Source: Kitasatospora paranensis (GTDB taxonomy: Bacteria > Actinomycetota > Actinomycetes > Streptomycetales > Streptomycetaceae). Taken from it: 64,000 bases of DNA. The position numbers were made by a program, and so were the translations under genes. Each line of letters opens with the position of its first letter. Position 1 is the first letter of the stretch. The DNA lies in NCBI RefSeq assembly GCF_039544005.1, contig NZ_BAABKV010000001.1, positions 2,976,001-3,040,000 of the forward strand. The letters run 5' to 3'. The notes below the pieces were generated by a model that saw nothing but the letters and a program-made list of their open reading frames with translations, was not told the DNA's origin and made no database searches. This document shows, one piece after another, positions 39,017 through 48,422 of this stretch.

Positions 39017-39841
39017 ATGTCGACACCACCACTGCCGCCGCAGGCGTCGACGCCGCAGGGTGTCCCGCCGCACTACGCCGGTGCCGGGGGCGGTGCATAC
39101 ACGCCGACGCAGGTCCGATCGCCCGAGCCGTTCTCCGGGCAGGGTGGTGGGCCCGGCGGCGGGCCGTACGCCGGGCAGGGCGGTGAGCAAACCGCCTCGC
39201 GCGGGCGGCGGCGCTCCCGCGGTGTGCTGTGGGGTGTCGGCGGCGTCCTGGTCGCGTCAGCGGTGTGGGCGGCGGCGGTGCTGACCGTCCCGCGGCTGGT
39301 GGCGACCGGCGACCCGGCGCCCGGCACCGGCCCCTACCGGCTGGTCGACGACCTGTGCAGCACGGCGCGGGTCGCGACCTTCAACCAGCTGTACCCCACC
39401 CAGTCCGGCCGGCCCTACCACTACTCGACCCGGCATCCGGCCCTGGACGACATGTACTGCAGCCAGTACCTGAAGAAGACCGGCGCCGACAGCGACTACG
39501 TCTCCCTCTACGTGGAGGCACAGCTGCACAAGGCGGTGAACCCGAAGCCGGAGTTCGAGGCGCAGCGCGCCGGGCTCGAACAGCGCCGCTACCAGATCAG
39601 CTCCGTGCCCGACCTCGGGCAGGAGGCCTACGTCGGCTACCTCGACGACCCGAGCACCTCCGACTCCAGCTGGCACTACATCACCCAGGTGCTCTACGTC
39701 CGCGACCGCGGCCTCACGTACTACCTGAGCTGGTCGGGCTCCTTCCAGGACGGCAAGACCTCCCCGCCGGACCGCGAGCAGATCCGACAGGCCCTGCTCA
39801 TCGACAGCCGGGACGTACTGAAGGCCCTCGGCGGATCCTGA
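39017..39841 (+). CDS. Membrane-anchored extracytoplasmic protein, function unknown
   Basis: A 274-residue protein. Residues 1-65 are Pro/Gly/Gln-rich and cytosolic, ending in a basic RGRRRSRG stop-transfer. One membrane helix follows (VLWGVGGVLVASAVWAAAVLTV), and the remainder is an extracytoplasmic domain with two cysteines (DDLCSTA and DMYCSQYL) that could form a disulfide. The domain is predicted to be alpha/beta and ends at RDVLKALGGS. No family recognised. It lies between rpsT and holA, which in Streptomyces are often closer together. Confidence 0.8.
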   Translation: MSTPPLPPQASTPQGVPPHYAGAGGGAYTPTQVRSPEPFSGQGGGPGGGPYAGQGGEQTASRGRRRSRGVLWGVGGVLVASAVWAAAVLTVPRLVATGDPAPGTGPYRLVDDLCSTARVATFNQLYPTQSGRPYHYSTRHPALDDMYCSQYLKKTGADSDYVSLYVEAQLHKAVNPKPEFEAQRAGLEQRRYQISSVPDLGQEAYVGYLDDPSTSDSSWHYITQVLYVRDRGLTYYLSWSGSFQDGKTSPPDREQIRQALLIDSRDVLKALGGS

Positions 39842-39893
39842 TCGCGGCTCCCGACCACGGCGGGTCCGCCCGAATCATGGCAGGTCCGCCCGA

Positions 39894-39911
39894 ACGGCCC
39901 TCGAGGGCCGT
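39894..39911. terminator. Palindrome between the convergent 39017 and holA genes
   Basis: ACGGCCCTC directly followed by its complement, an 18-bp perfect palindrome that touches the holA stop codon. It lies at the meeting point of two convergent genes and could terminate transcription from the left. Confidence 0.55.
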
Positions 39912-40905
39912 CAGTAGGGACGGGCGCCGGAACGGGACGCGCGGGCCACGGCCACCACGGCCCGTTCCAGGGCGTACGCCGGGTCGTCGGAGCCGCCCTT
40001 GACGGCGGCGTCGGCCGCGGCGACGGCGGTGAGGGCAGCGGCCACGCCGTCGCCCGTCCAGCCGCGCATCTGCTGACGGACCCGGTCGACCTTCCACGGC
40101 GGCATGCCCAGTTCGCGGGCGAGGTCGGCCGGCCGCATCGAGCGGCCGGCCGATGCCAGCCGGCCGATGCTGCGGACGCCGGAGGCCAGCGCGTAGGTGA
40201 TGCCGGTGGGCGGCTGGCCCACCGCGAGCGCCCACCGCAGCCGCTCCAGTGCCTCGGCCGCCCGGCCCGTGACGGCGAGGTCGGCGACCTCGAAGCCGGT
40301 CGCCTCGGCGCGGCCGCTGTAGTAGCGGGCCACGGCGGCCTCGTCGATGGTGCCCTCGATGTCGGCGGTGAGCTGGCTGCACGCGGCGGCCAGCTCCCGA
40401 AGGTCGCTGCCGAGGGAGTCCAGCAGTGCCTGGCAGGCCTCGGGGGCGGCCGCCCGGCCGAGCCGGCGGAACTCGTTGCGGACGAACGCCAGTTTGTCGC
40501 TGCTCTTCGTCAGCTTGGCGCACTGCACCTCGCGGGCCCCGGCCTTCTTCGCCGCGTCCAGCAGGCCCTTGCCCTTGGCGGCGCCCGCATGCACGAGGAT
40601 CAGGATGACCTCCTCGGCCGGCGCCTCGATGTAGGCCTTGACCTCCTTCACGGAGTCCGCACCCAAGTCCTGCGCCGCCCGCACGACGATCACCTTGCGC
40701 TCGGCGAACAGCGACGGGGTGGTCAACTCGGCGAGGCCGCCGGGCTGGAGACCCCCGGGGGAAGGTCGCGGACATCGGTGTCGGGGTCGGCGGCCCGGGC
40801 CGCCGCAACCACCTCGGCGACTGCGCGGTCGAGCAGCAGCTCCTCCTGGCCGACCGCGAGGGTCAGCGGGGCGAGCAGGTCGTCGGGTGCACTCTTCCTG
40901 GCCAT
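39911..40905 (-). CDS. holA: DNA polymerase III delta subunit (one-base frameshift in the read)
   Basis: Clamp-loader subunit that opens the sliding clamp. The N-terminus MARKSAPDDLLAPLTLAVGQ starts at ATG 40905 and reads to DVRDLPPG. A missing base in the C run at 40752-40756 then breaks the frame, and GLQPGGLAELTTPSLFAERK resumes. The rest has the delta-subunit segments KAYIEAPAEEVILILVHAG, RNEFRRLGR, SDLRELAAACSQL, MRPADLARELGMPPWKVDRVR and the C-terminal helical domain. Total about 331 residues, normal for the family. An essential gene broken by one base points to read error. Confidence 0.92.
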
Positions 40906-41023
40906 CGCGTACCAGGATCGCACGGGCCGGTGACACCGTGGGCCGACGCCCGGGGACACCCCGCGCCCGCGGTCGGTGACACCCCGGGGAGACCGTCGGC
41001 GGCGGCGTCCGGAGAATGGTGCC

Positions 41024-41287
41024 GTGACCGAGAACCGCACCCGCCAACTGCTCGTCCTGCCCGATCGCGACGCCGCCGAGGACGCCCTGGAGGAGCTGTC
41101 CGTCCGCTTCCCCGACCTGGAGGCGCCCGAGCTGGTCAGGGACGCCCTGGCCGGGGAGGACGACGCCGAGGACGTCCAGTGGCTCATCGTGCTGGAGGCA
41201 CCCGAGACCGGCGGCTGGACGGCCGCGCTGCTGGCCGAACTCGACGCGGTGGCGAGCGCTCAGGACGGCTGGCGCGAGGAGGACTGA
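41024..41287 (+). CDS. Small acidic protein, function unknown
   Basis: An 87-residue acidic protein (MTENRTRQLLVLPDRDAAEDALEELSVRFPDLEAP...) with no membrane segment or cysteine. It has a GTG start with GGAGA nine bases upstream. It is divergent from holA and similar small ORFs occur at this place in related genomes, which suggests a real gene. Composition and helix pattern suggest a small alpha/beta fold. Confidence 0.7.
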   Translation: MTENRTRQLLVLPDRDAAEDALEELSVRFPDLEAPELVRDALAGEDDAEDVQWLIVLEAPETGGWTAALLAELDAVASAQDGWREED

Positions 41288-41466
41288 GCGAGGAGGACCG
41301 AGGGGGAGCGAGCGAACAGGACTGGGCAAAGAGGACTGAGCGGCCGAGGGTAGGCCCGAGCAGCCGCCCTGGCAGAGAAGGTGCCACGGGCGGGGCGGCG
41401 GGCCGGAGCTGGGTGGTACCGGCAAACCCTGGTTGCGCGGCGGGCCGCGGGCCGATGATGGGGCTC

Positions 41467-42364
41467 ATGGCCATGGACCGCCGAGAACTCGCCGACTTCC
41501 TCCGTCGCTCCCGTGAGCGCCTGACCCCGCAGGATGTCGGGTTGGCGGGCGGCAGCCGACGCCGCACCCCGGCCTGCGGCGCGAGGAGGTGGTCCAGCTG
41601 GCCGGGATGTCCGCCGACTACTACATCCGGCTCGAACAGGCCCGCGGCCCGCAGCCGTCCCTCCAGATGCTCGGTTCGCTGGCCCGCGCGCTGCGCCTGT
41701 CCGAGGACGAACGTGACCACCTCCATCTGCTGGCCGGCCACCGCCCGCCCGCCGGGCGGCATGCCGGCGAGTACATCCGGCCGGCCCTGCTGCACCTCCT
41801 CGACCGGCTGACCGGGACCCCCGCCCAGATCCTCAGCGACCTCGGCGACCTGCTCGCGCAGAACGCCATGGCGACCGCGCTCTTCGGCAGCGTCTGCTCG
41901 CTGCGCGTGGACGAGCGCAACGTCGTGTGGCGGTGGTTCGCCGACCCGACGGTGCGTCAGGCCTACCCTTCGGAGGAGCGCGACCACTGGAGCCGCGTCC
42001 ACGTCGCGGACCTGCGTGCGGCCGTGGCCCGGCGGGCCGACGACCCGTCGGCCGCGGCCCTGGTCGCCCGGATCCGCGCCGCCAGCGAGGAGTTCGCCCG
42101 CCTCTGGGACCTCCACGAGGTGGCCGTCCGGCGCACCAGCCGGATGTGCGTGGACCACCCGGTCGTCGGCCCGATCACCCTGGACTGCGAGACCCTGCTG
42201 ACGCCGACCGAGGACCAGCGCCTGCTGCTCTTCACTCCTCCCCGGGATCGGCCGCCACCGGACACCTGGAGCTGCTCCGTGTCGTCGGCACCGAACGCTT
42301 CGCGGACACGACCGCGGGCACGGCTGCGGGCACAACCGCAGACGGGCCCGGAAGCCGCGGCTGA
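41467..42364 (+). CDS. MmyB-type HTH transcriptional regulator (two one-base frameshifts in the read)
   Basis: A XRE-family regulator of about 299 residues. The HTH domain is RELADFLRRSRERLTPQ..., with RREEVVQLAGMSADYYIRLEQ after the first repair (GG at 41571-41572). The MmyB ligand-binding domain follows (HLLDRLTGTPAQILSDLGDLLAQN, VWRWFADP, RRTSRMCVDHPVVGPITLDCETLL). The second break is at CCCC 42240-42243; one more C gives GSAATGHLELLRVVGTERFAD. The ATG at 41467 or 41473 is the start. MmyB regulators often control a neighbouring oxidoreductase, but none is adjacent here. Confidence 0.85.
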
Positions 42365-42393
42365 CGGGGAGCGCGACGCCGGGTGGAGCCGCC

Positions 42394-45156
42394 TCACGGC
42401 CGTCTGCCGGACAGGTGGGTCGCCACGGCCAGTCCGGGGCCGCCGCCCAGGACGGCGAGGTCGCCGGACCGGTCCGTCCTCAGCACGGACGCCCCGAGCG
42501 CCCGCAGACGGTCCACGGTGCGCGGGGCCGGATGCCCGTACGGGTTGTCGGCTCCGCAGGAGATCAGGGCGAGGCGCGGGTGCAGCTCCTCGGTCAGGGC
42601 CCAGTCCTGGTTCGCGGAGCCGTGGTGCGCGACCTTGAGCACGTCCACCCGGCCGGGCGCACGTCCGTGGTGCAACAGGGCAGCCTGGGCGGGCGGTTCG
42701 AGATCCCCGAGGAGGGCGAGGCGCAGCGGCCCGGCCGGGCCGGCGAGGGTGACCAGCAGCGCGATGCTGGCGTTGTTGGCGCCGGGCGTGGCCGGGCCCA
42801 GCGGGCCGTCCGGCCACAGCACGTCCCAGGCCAGGGTCGGGCCCGCCGTCCGGTGCTCGCCGGGCACGGCGGGCAGGACCGGGACGCCCGCGGACACCGC
42901 CCAGTGCAGGACGCGGGCCTGCTCGGTCGCCGGGGTTCCGAGGGTCGTCACCTCCACGGCTCCCACGCTCCGGTCGTGGAGGACTCCTGGGAGGCCCTCG
43001 ACGTGGTCGGCGTGGAAGTGGCTGAGGATCAGCAGCGGGATGCGGGTGATGCCGAGGGAGCGGAGGCAGGTGTCCGCCGCACCCGGGTCGGGGCCGCTGT
43101 CCACCACGACCGCCGTCCCGGGACCGGTCGGCAGGACCGCCATGTCGCCCTGGCCGACGTCGCACAGGACGAAGCGCCAGCCCGGCGGCGGCCAGCCGGT
43201 GGCGAGCCTGACGAGCACGGGCGGGCGCAGCAGCGCGGTGGCGAGCACCAGTGCCACGACCACGATCAGCGCGGCTCTGACCCGGGTCGGGACGGCACGG
43301 CCCGCGGCGAGGACCGCGGGCGCGGCTGCGCAGACCGCCAGCGTGGTGACGGCGAGCAGGGCCGCGCCGGCCGGGCCGGCGGGCCAGCCGAACTGGGCGC
43401 CCGGCAGCTCGGCCCCGTGCCGGGCCACGGTGACCAGCCAGCCCGCGGGCAGGGCTGCGAGGTCGGCGATCGCCCGGGCGAGGCCGGGTGCGAGCGGCTC
43501 GACGACGAGCGCGGCGAAGCCGAGCAGGGTGGCCGGGGCGACGGCCGCCTCCGCCAGGAGGTTGCAGGGAACGGCCACCAGGCTCACCCGGGGTGCGAGC
43601 AGGATCGTGACGGGTGCGCAGCAGGCCTGGGCCGCAGCGGTCGCGGCGACCGCGGTCGCCAGGTGGCCCGGCCAGCCGCGGCCGCGCAGGACGTCCGACC
43701 AGCGCGGGGCAAGGACGAACAGCCCGCCGGTGGCCAGGGTGGACAGCAGGAACCCGTACGACCGGGCCAGGAACGGGTCGGCCAGGATCAGCAGCAGGAC
43801 GGCGGCGGAGAGGACCGGGAGGCCTTGGCGCGGCCGGCCGGTGGCCAGTGCCACCAGCCCGATGAGGCCGGTGGCGGCGGCGCGCAGGACGCTCGGGTCG
43901 GGGCGGCAGACGGTGACGAAGGCGAGGGTGAGGCAGGTACCGGCGACCGCGGTCGTCCGCAGCGGCAGACCCAGCAGCCCGGCCAGTCCGCCGCGCGCGG
44001 TGCGGTGGACGGATTCGCGGCGGGGCGAGCCCAGCAGCAGAGCGAGGACCACGGCCAGATTGGCGCCGCTGACCGCGGTGAGGTGTCCGAGGTCGGTGGC
44101 GCGGAACGCTTCGCGCAGGTCTGCGGGCAGTCGCGAGGTGTCGCCGACGACCAGGCCGGGGAGCAGGCCGCGGGTGTCGCCCGGCAGATGATCGCAGGCT
44201 CTTCGCAGGCCGGTGCGCAGCCGGGCCGCCAGGCGCTGCGCGGCTCCGGCCCGGGCCAGCAGCCGGGGCGGGCCATGGGCCGTGAGCAGGGCGGCGCTCT
44301 CCTGGTCGTGGTCGCCGGGCGGGCCGACCAGCACGTCGGCCGCGACGCGGACGGACGGGATCAGCTGCTGCCAGGCGGGGATGTCCCGGGCCCGCACGAG
44401 CACGGTCACGGGGGTGTGGGTACGGATGACGGACCCGCCCGGGGCGGATGGGGCGTGGTCGGGTCGGCCGGGTAGTTGCACGCGGTCCACCACGGCGTCG
44501 AGGGTCAGTACGTCCTGGCCCGGCGTGGTGGTGCCGGCCCGGCCGGCGGTCGTCCGCGGATCCCCCGTGACGGTGAGGTCGACGGAGAGCTCGGCCCGCG
44601 CGGCGGTGGCGTCGAGCACGGCCGCCGGGGTGCCGGAGCTCGCCGCCTCGGTGTTGGGGGCTGCCGACGCGGAGTCCGGGGTGGGTGGGGCCGCCGGGGT
44701 GACGGGCTCGGGTGACGTGACGGGCTCGGGTGACGTGACGGGGGTCGCCGGGAGGCGGGCCAGCTCGGGGATGGGTCCGCGGTGGAGGTCTGCGGTGTGC
44801 AGGACGGTGGTGGCCGTCGCGGCGGCAACGGTCAGTAGGACGGCCGCGAGCAGCGGCGTGGCCGGGTGGATCCGTGCCGTACGGACGCGTCGGCGCAGCA
44901 GCACGACCGGCGCGGGAACGGCGAGGACGGCTGCGGCGGCGAGCAGCCACGGGTGGTGGCGCGGCTCGACGCCGAGGACGGCGGAGGTGGCCGCCCAGGC
45001 GGCGAGCGCCGGCAGGAGGAGTCTCAGGTCCGCGGCCGGCCTGCTGGCCGACGGCGGACCGGCGGACGGTCCTGCCGCGGCCTCGGGCGGGTGCCCGGGG
45101 CCGCGGCAGGGACGGTCGGCCTGGGCGCCCGGCAGCCGGGCGCCGGGGCGCGTCAT
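42394..45156 (-). CDS. comEC: ComEC/Rec2-like DNA uptake protein
   Basis: A 920-residue membrane protein. Two N-terminal helices are followed by an extracytoplasmic region with an OB-like domain (VTGDPRTTAGRAGTT...) and a Ser/Pro repeat (EPVTSP). The competence domain has about nine helices (from DLREAFRATDLGHLTAVSGANL), and the C-terminal metallo-beta-lactamase domain has HFHADHVEG. The start at 45156 has GGAGG seven bases upstream. ComEC forms the channel for single-stranded DNA; natural transformation is not established in Streptomyces, so the role is open. comEA lies upstream on the same strand. Confidence 0.93.
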   Translation of the reverse strand: MTRPGARLPGAQADRPCRGPGHPPEAAAGPSAGPPSASRPAADLRLLLPALAAWAATSAVLGVEPRHHPWLLAAAAVLAVPAPVVLLRRRVRTARIHPATPLLAAVLLTVAAATATTVLHTADLHRGPIPELARLPATPVTSPEPVTSPEPVTPAAPPTPDSASAAPNTEAASSGTPAAVLDATAARAELSVDLTVTGDPRTTAGRAGTTTPGQDVLTLDAVVDRVQLPGRPDHAPSAPGGSVIRTHTPVTVLVRARDIPAWQQLIPSVRVAADVLVGPPGDHDQESAALLTAHGPPRLLARAGAAQRLAARLRTGLRRACDHLPGDTRGLLPGLVVGDTSRLPADLREAFRATDLGHLTAVSGANLAVVLALLLGSPRRESVHRTARGGLAGLLGLPLRTTAVAGTCLTLAFVTVCRPDPSVLRAAATGLIGLVALATGRPRQGLPVLSAAVLLLILADPFLARSYGFLLSTLATGGLFVLAPRWSDVLRGRGWPGHLATAVAATAAAQACCAPVTILLAPRVSLVAVPCNLLAEAAVAPATLLGFAALVVEPLAPGLARAIADLAALPAGWLVTVARHGAELPGAQFGWPAGPAGAALLAVTTLAVCAAAPAVLAAGRAVPTRVRAALIVVVALVLATALLRPPVLVRLATGWPPPGWRFVLCDVGQGDMAVLPTGPGTAVVVDSGPDPGAADTCLRSLGITRIPLLILSHFHADHVEGLPGVLHDRSVGAVEVTTLGTPATEQARVLHWAVSAGVPVLPAVPGEHRTAGPTLAWDVLWPDGPLGPATPGANNASIALLVTLAGPAGPLRLALLGDLEPPAQAALLHHGRAPGRVDVLKVAHHGSANQDWALTEELHPRLALISCGADNPYGHPAPRTVDRLRALGASVLRTDRSGDLAVLGGGPGLAVATHLSGRRP
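44701..44742. repeat. 18-bp tandem repeat in comEC
   Basis: Two copies of GACGGGCTCGGGTGACGT plus the start of a third, encoding the repeated EPVTSP peptide in the extracytoplasmic part of ComEC. Confidence 0.85.
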
Positions 45157-45264
45157 GGTGGTGCCTCCTCTCGGAGCAGAGCCCGGGTGAGGGCAGGGGG
45201 CATGGGGACCGGAACGGACCGGGGAAGGTGGTGGCACCGCAGCGCTCAGAGCGTCAGCAACCCC

Positions 45265-46401
45265 TCAGAGCGTCAGCAGCCCCTTGATGTCGGCGAACTT
45301 TCTTTCGCCGAATCCGGAAACCTCACGGAGCTGGTCGACGGACCGGAACGGGCCGTGCTGGGTGCGGTACTGGACGATGCGCTGGGCGAGGGTGGGGCCG
45401 ACCCCGGGCAGGGTGTCCAACTGCTCGACGGTGGCCTGGTTGAGGCTGATCAGCCCTGCGGGTGCGCTGCCCGCTCCGCCCTGCCCCTGCGGGGCGCCGA
45501 CCAGGATCTGCTCGCCGTCGTTGAGGACCCGGGCGAGGTTGAGGCCGTCGGTGTCGACGCCCGGAAGCGCCCCGCCGGCCGCCCGGAGCGCGTCCGCGAC
45601 TCGCGAACCGGTCGGCAGGGTGCGCAGGCCCGGGTGCCCGACCTTGCCCGCCACGTCCACCACGACAGTGGGCGCAGGTGCCCCCGGCAGACCGGACGGG
45701 CCGTGCGTCGGGCTCGGGACCGCGCTGCCGGTGGCCGTCGCCGCCGGAACAGCCACCGCCTCCGGACGGCTCAGCCAGAAGTGCTGAACCGCGTACCCGA
45801 CGGCGAGCAGCAACAGGGCGGCCAGGCCGAGGGCGGCCCTGCGGTCGAGTATCAGCGAGGCGGGGAGCGCGAACGCCGCCCGACGGGCCTGGGTCACCGG
45901 ATCCGGCCCGACCCCACCCTGGCCCCCGCCCGCAGCCGGGCCGTCGGCCCCCGCGGGTGGCGCACCGTCGCCGATCGGATCACCCCGTACGGGGGCGTCG
46001 TGCGCAGGTCCGTCCCGGACAGGACGATCGCGTACGGGACCGTCGCGCACCGGGCCGTCGCGCACGGGTCTGCCGCGTCTGGGCCGGCCGCGGCTCGTCG
46101 GGTCGACCGGCCACAGGGCGCCCGTCTCCGGTACGGGATCGGCCGACGACCGCGGCCGGTCGGGTGCCAGAGGTCCGGAGGCCGACCGGTGGCCGGGTGT
46201 GTCGATGGGCAGGCCGGTGTGCGGGCCCGTGGGCGGGCCGGTCGAGCCGGGGCCGCCGTCCCCCGGCGCACCGCCCCGGAGGGCAGTGGAGAAGAGCGTC
46301 GACAGCCGACGCCGCACGGTCTCGGTGGTCTCTCGGCGCCGCGTGGCGCCCAGGAAGATCGTCCTCATGCCGAGGACGGTACGGAGCTTCCGGAGCCGCA
46401 C
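45265..46401 (-). CDS. comEA: ComEA-like helix-hairpin-helix DNA-binding protein
   Basis: A 378-residue single-pass protein. A long cytosolic N-terminal part (about 190 residues) is Pro/Arg/Asp-rich and contains the degenerate repeat VRDGP. One helix follows (LGLAALLLLAVGYAVQHFWL), then an extracytoplasmic SLBB domain (VVVDVAGKVGHPGLRTLPTGSRV) and a ComEA-type HhH pair at the C-terminus (LNQATVEQLDTLPGVGPTLAQRIVQYR ending in IKGLLTL). It lies upstream of comEC on the same strand with 108 bp between. GTG 46401 has a weak GGGG site; ATG 46368 is possible. The N-terminal tail is much longer than in Bacillus ComEA. Confidence 0.88.
   Translation of the reverse strand: MRLRKLRTVLGMRTIFLGATRRRETTETVRRRLSTLFSTALRGGAPGDGGPGSTGPPTGPHTGLPIDTPGHRSASGPLAPDRPRSSADPVPETGALWPVDPTSRGRPRRGRPVRDGPVRDGPVRDRPVRDGPAHDAPVRGDPIGDGAPPAGADGPAAGGGQGGVGPDPVTQARRAAFALPASLILDRRAALGLAALLLLAVGYAVQHFWLSRPEAVAVPAATATGSAVPSPTHGPSGLPGAPAPTVVVDVAGKVGHPGLRTLPTGSRVADALRAAGGALPGVDTDGLNLARVLNDGEQILVGAPQGQGGAGSAPAGLISLNQATVEQLDTLPGVGPTLAQRIVQYRTQHGPFRSVDQLREVSGFGERKFADIKGLLTL
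46008..46080. repeat. 15-bp degenerate tandem repeat in comEA
   Basis: A unit near CGGACCGTCGCGCAC is repeated about five times and encodes VRDGP-type repeats (RDGPVRDGPVRDRPVRDG) in the cytosolic tail of ComEA. Confidence 0.7.
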
Positions 46402-46598
46402 CCAGGCCCCGTCGCGTTCCTGTGGACAACCCGGGCCTGTGGATAACTCAAGTCACTCGCAGGAGTGAAGTGCGCTGGCCCCAGGTTTACCGCGCCCGCG
46501 CGCAACGACCGCTCCACCCCGGTTCATGCGCACGGGCTCATCCGCAAGGACTCATCCGCCCGGCTCATCCGCCCCGGTCCGCACCGGTCCGCACCGGT
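46402..46598. repeat. Short direct repeats between comEA and degV
   Basis: The 197-bp spacer holds three copies of CTCATCCGC and two of GGTCCGCACC within about 75 bp (46525-46600). No gene seen. The repeats run into the degV 3' end. Confidence 0.6.
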
Positions 46599-47444
46599 TC
46601 AGCAGGGCGAGACCACGACCGCGAGCAGACCGGGGCCCACGTGCGCGCCGATGACCGCGCCGACCTCGCCCACGTACAGGTCGCGCAGGCCGGGGACGCG
46701 CTCGCGCAGGCGCTCCGCCAGCGGCTCGGCACGCTCCGCGGCGGCGAGGTGGTGCACCGCGATGTCCACCTCGGCGCCGCCGGCCTGCTCGACCGCGATC
46801 TCCTCCAGCCGGGCGATCGCCCGCGAGGCCGTGCGGACCTTCTCCAGGGGTTCGATGCGGCCGCCCGCGAGATGCAGCAGGGGCTTCACCGCGAGGGCCG
46901 AGCCGAGCAGGGCCCGCGCCGCGCCGATCCGGCCGCCGCGCCGCAGGTGCTCCAGCGTGTCGACGTAGAAGAAACCGCTGGTCGACGCGGACCGGCGGCG
47001 GACGGCCTCGGCCGTCTCCGCCGCGCCCATGCCCTCCTCTGCGGCCTGTGCGGCCGTCAGGACGCAGTAGCCGAGGGCCATGCCGACCAGTCTGCTGTCC
47101 ACCACCTCGACCGGGATGTCGGCGTCCGCGGCGGCCATCCTCGCGGCCTCGAACGTGCCGGACAGCTCGGCCGACAGATGGACCGACACCACGGCGGAGG
47201 CCCCGTTCTCGGCGGCGGCCCGGTAGGCGGCGGCGAAGGTCTCCGGGCCGGGCCGGGAGGTGGTGACCCGGCGCTTGGCACGGAGCGCCTCGGCGACGTC
47301 CTTCGGTGAGATCTCCACACCCTCGTCCAGGACGTCGTCGCCGACGGCCACGCTGAGCGGTACGACCTCGATCCGGTGGCGGTCGACGGCGTCCTGCGGC
47401 AGGTAGGCCGTGGAATCGGTGACGAGTGCGAGGTGCCCGGGCAT
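46599..47444 (-). CDS. DegV family fatty-acid-binding protein
   Basis: A 281-residue protein of the DegV/FakB class, which binds fatty acids for phosphorylation by a kinase. The conserved N-terminal VTDSTAYLP motif, the TTSRPGPETF segment and SAELSGTFEAARMAA are present, and the lipid-binding region reads DSRLVGMALGYCVLTAAQ. The ATG at 47444 fits the family start. A FakA-type kinase is not in the window. Confidence 0.92.
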   Translation of the reverse strand: MPGHLALVTDSTAYLPQDAVDRHRIEVVPLSVAVGDDVLDEGVEISPKDVAEALRAKRRVTTSRPGPETFAAAYRAAAENGASAVVSVHLSAELSGTFEAARMAAADADIPVEVVDSRLVGMALGYCVLTAAQAAEEGMGAAETAEAVRRRSASTSGFFYVDTLEHLRRGGRIGAARALLGSALAVKPLLHLAGGRIEPLEKVRTASRAIARLEEIAVEQAGGAEVDIAVHHLAAAERAEPLAERLRERVPGLRDLYVGEVGAVIGAHVGPGLLAVVVSPC

Positions 47445-47603
47445 GAGCCGGAGGTTACTCCGGGACCGGCGCAGATGACAGCGCACGCCCGCCCGCGTCC
47501 GCGCCGCACTCCGCGGAACCGTCCGGCGCACCCGTCCCGCACACCCGCCCCGCAGAAGCCCCGCGGGAGCCCCCGCAGGTGTGCCCCGGAAGCCGTGGGC
47601 CGG

Positions 47604-48422
47604 TCAGCCCGCCGACGAGCCGCCCGTGTTCGGCTTGCGCAGCCGGTCGGCGAGGCGGTTCAGCGGCTCGGCCAGCCCGAGGACGTCCTCGGCGCTCAGC
47701 CGCCGCCCGCCCGTCAGCCCCGGCCGCGCGTCGACCGGCGTCGCACCCGTGCCCGTACCCCCGGAACCCGGCCCCGCGGATCCGGCCCCGCCGGAGCCCG
47801 CGCCGCCCGATCCCGCCCCGCCCGATCCCGCCTCGCCCGATCCCACCCCGCCTGCCGCGGTCCCGGCGACCCGGTCCCAGTGCCGCAGCGCGCCGGCCTC
47901 GTTCTCGCAGTCCCGGCTGAGCCGCACCAGTTCGTCGTCGGCGAAGCGCCGCATCCGGTCCTGCGCGGCCCAGCGCATGGTCTCGGCGGAGTGCGTGATC
48001 CGCTCGGCGCGCTCGCGCAGCTCGGGGAGCTTGGCGGTGAGGCGGCCGGCGTCGGGTTCGCGCTCCAGGATGCGCAGTTCGCGGTCGAGTTCGGCGGCGT
48101 GGGCGTCGAGGCGGCCGAGCAGCTGGAGGGACTCGGCGAGCTGGCCGTCCTGGGCGAGGCCCGCCTCCAGGACCTGCCGGGTGGCGTCGAGCGACGTCCG
48201 CAGCGACAGCCGGACGGCGGCCAGCCGCCCCTGGGAGCCGGGCTTGGTGAACGTCCTGGCCCGCAGACCGGCGTTCTCGACGGCGCGCCGGGCGTTGGCC
48301 TCGTGCCGTTCGACCTTGGCGGCGACCGCCCGGCCGGCCTTGACGGCACCGACCACGACCATGGCCAGCGCGGCGGCCCCGAAGAGCAGCACCAGAACGA
48401 CCACCACTCCGAGCGCTTCCAT
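47604..48422 (-). CDS. Membrane-anchored coiled-coil protein with Gly-rich tail
   Basis: A 272-residue protein with one N-terminal helix (LGVVVVLVLLFGAAALAMVVVG). A long charged helical region follows (about 35-180; ELDRELRILEREPDAG, LPELRERAERITHSAE), predicted to form coiled coil. Next is a Gly/Ser/Ala repeat (GSGGAGSGGAGSGGAGS) and a short end segment. The repeat is encoded by tandem 15-bp units. Start ATG 48422 has AGGTGGGG five bases upstream. No family recognised; the architecture suggests a structural membrane-linked role. Confidence 0.75.
   Translation of the reverse strand: MEALGVVVVLVLLFGAAALAMVVVGAVKAGRAVAAKVERHEANARRAVENAGLRARTFTKPGSQGRLAAVRLSLRTSLDATRQVLEAGLAQDGQLAESLQLLGRLDAHAAELDRELRILEREPDAGRLTAKLPELRERAERITHSAETMRWAAQDRMRRFADDELVRLSRDCENEAGALRHWDRVAGTAAGGVGSGEAGSGGAGSGGAGSGGAGSAGPGSGGTGTGATPVDARPGLTGGRRLSAEDVLGLAEPLNRLADRLRKPNTGGSSAG
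47764..47853. repeat. 15-bp tandem repeat encoding a Gly/Ser/Ala tail
   Basis: About five to six copies of a unit close to CCCGATCCCGCCCCG within the gene at 47604-48422. Copy number can differ between strains. Confidence 0.8.

Noticed and set aside
42394..46401. Active natural-competence locus
   Set aside because: comEC and comEA are conserved in actinobacteria that are not known to take up DNA; no pilus or other competence genes are present here.
47764..47853. CRISPR array
   Set aside because: The repeats are adjacent 15-bp coding units without unique spacers, and there are no cas genes.
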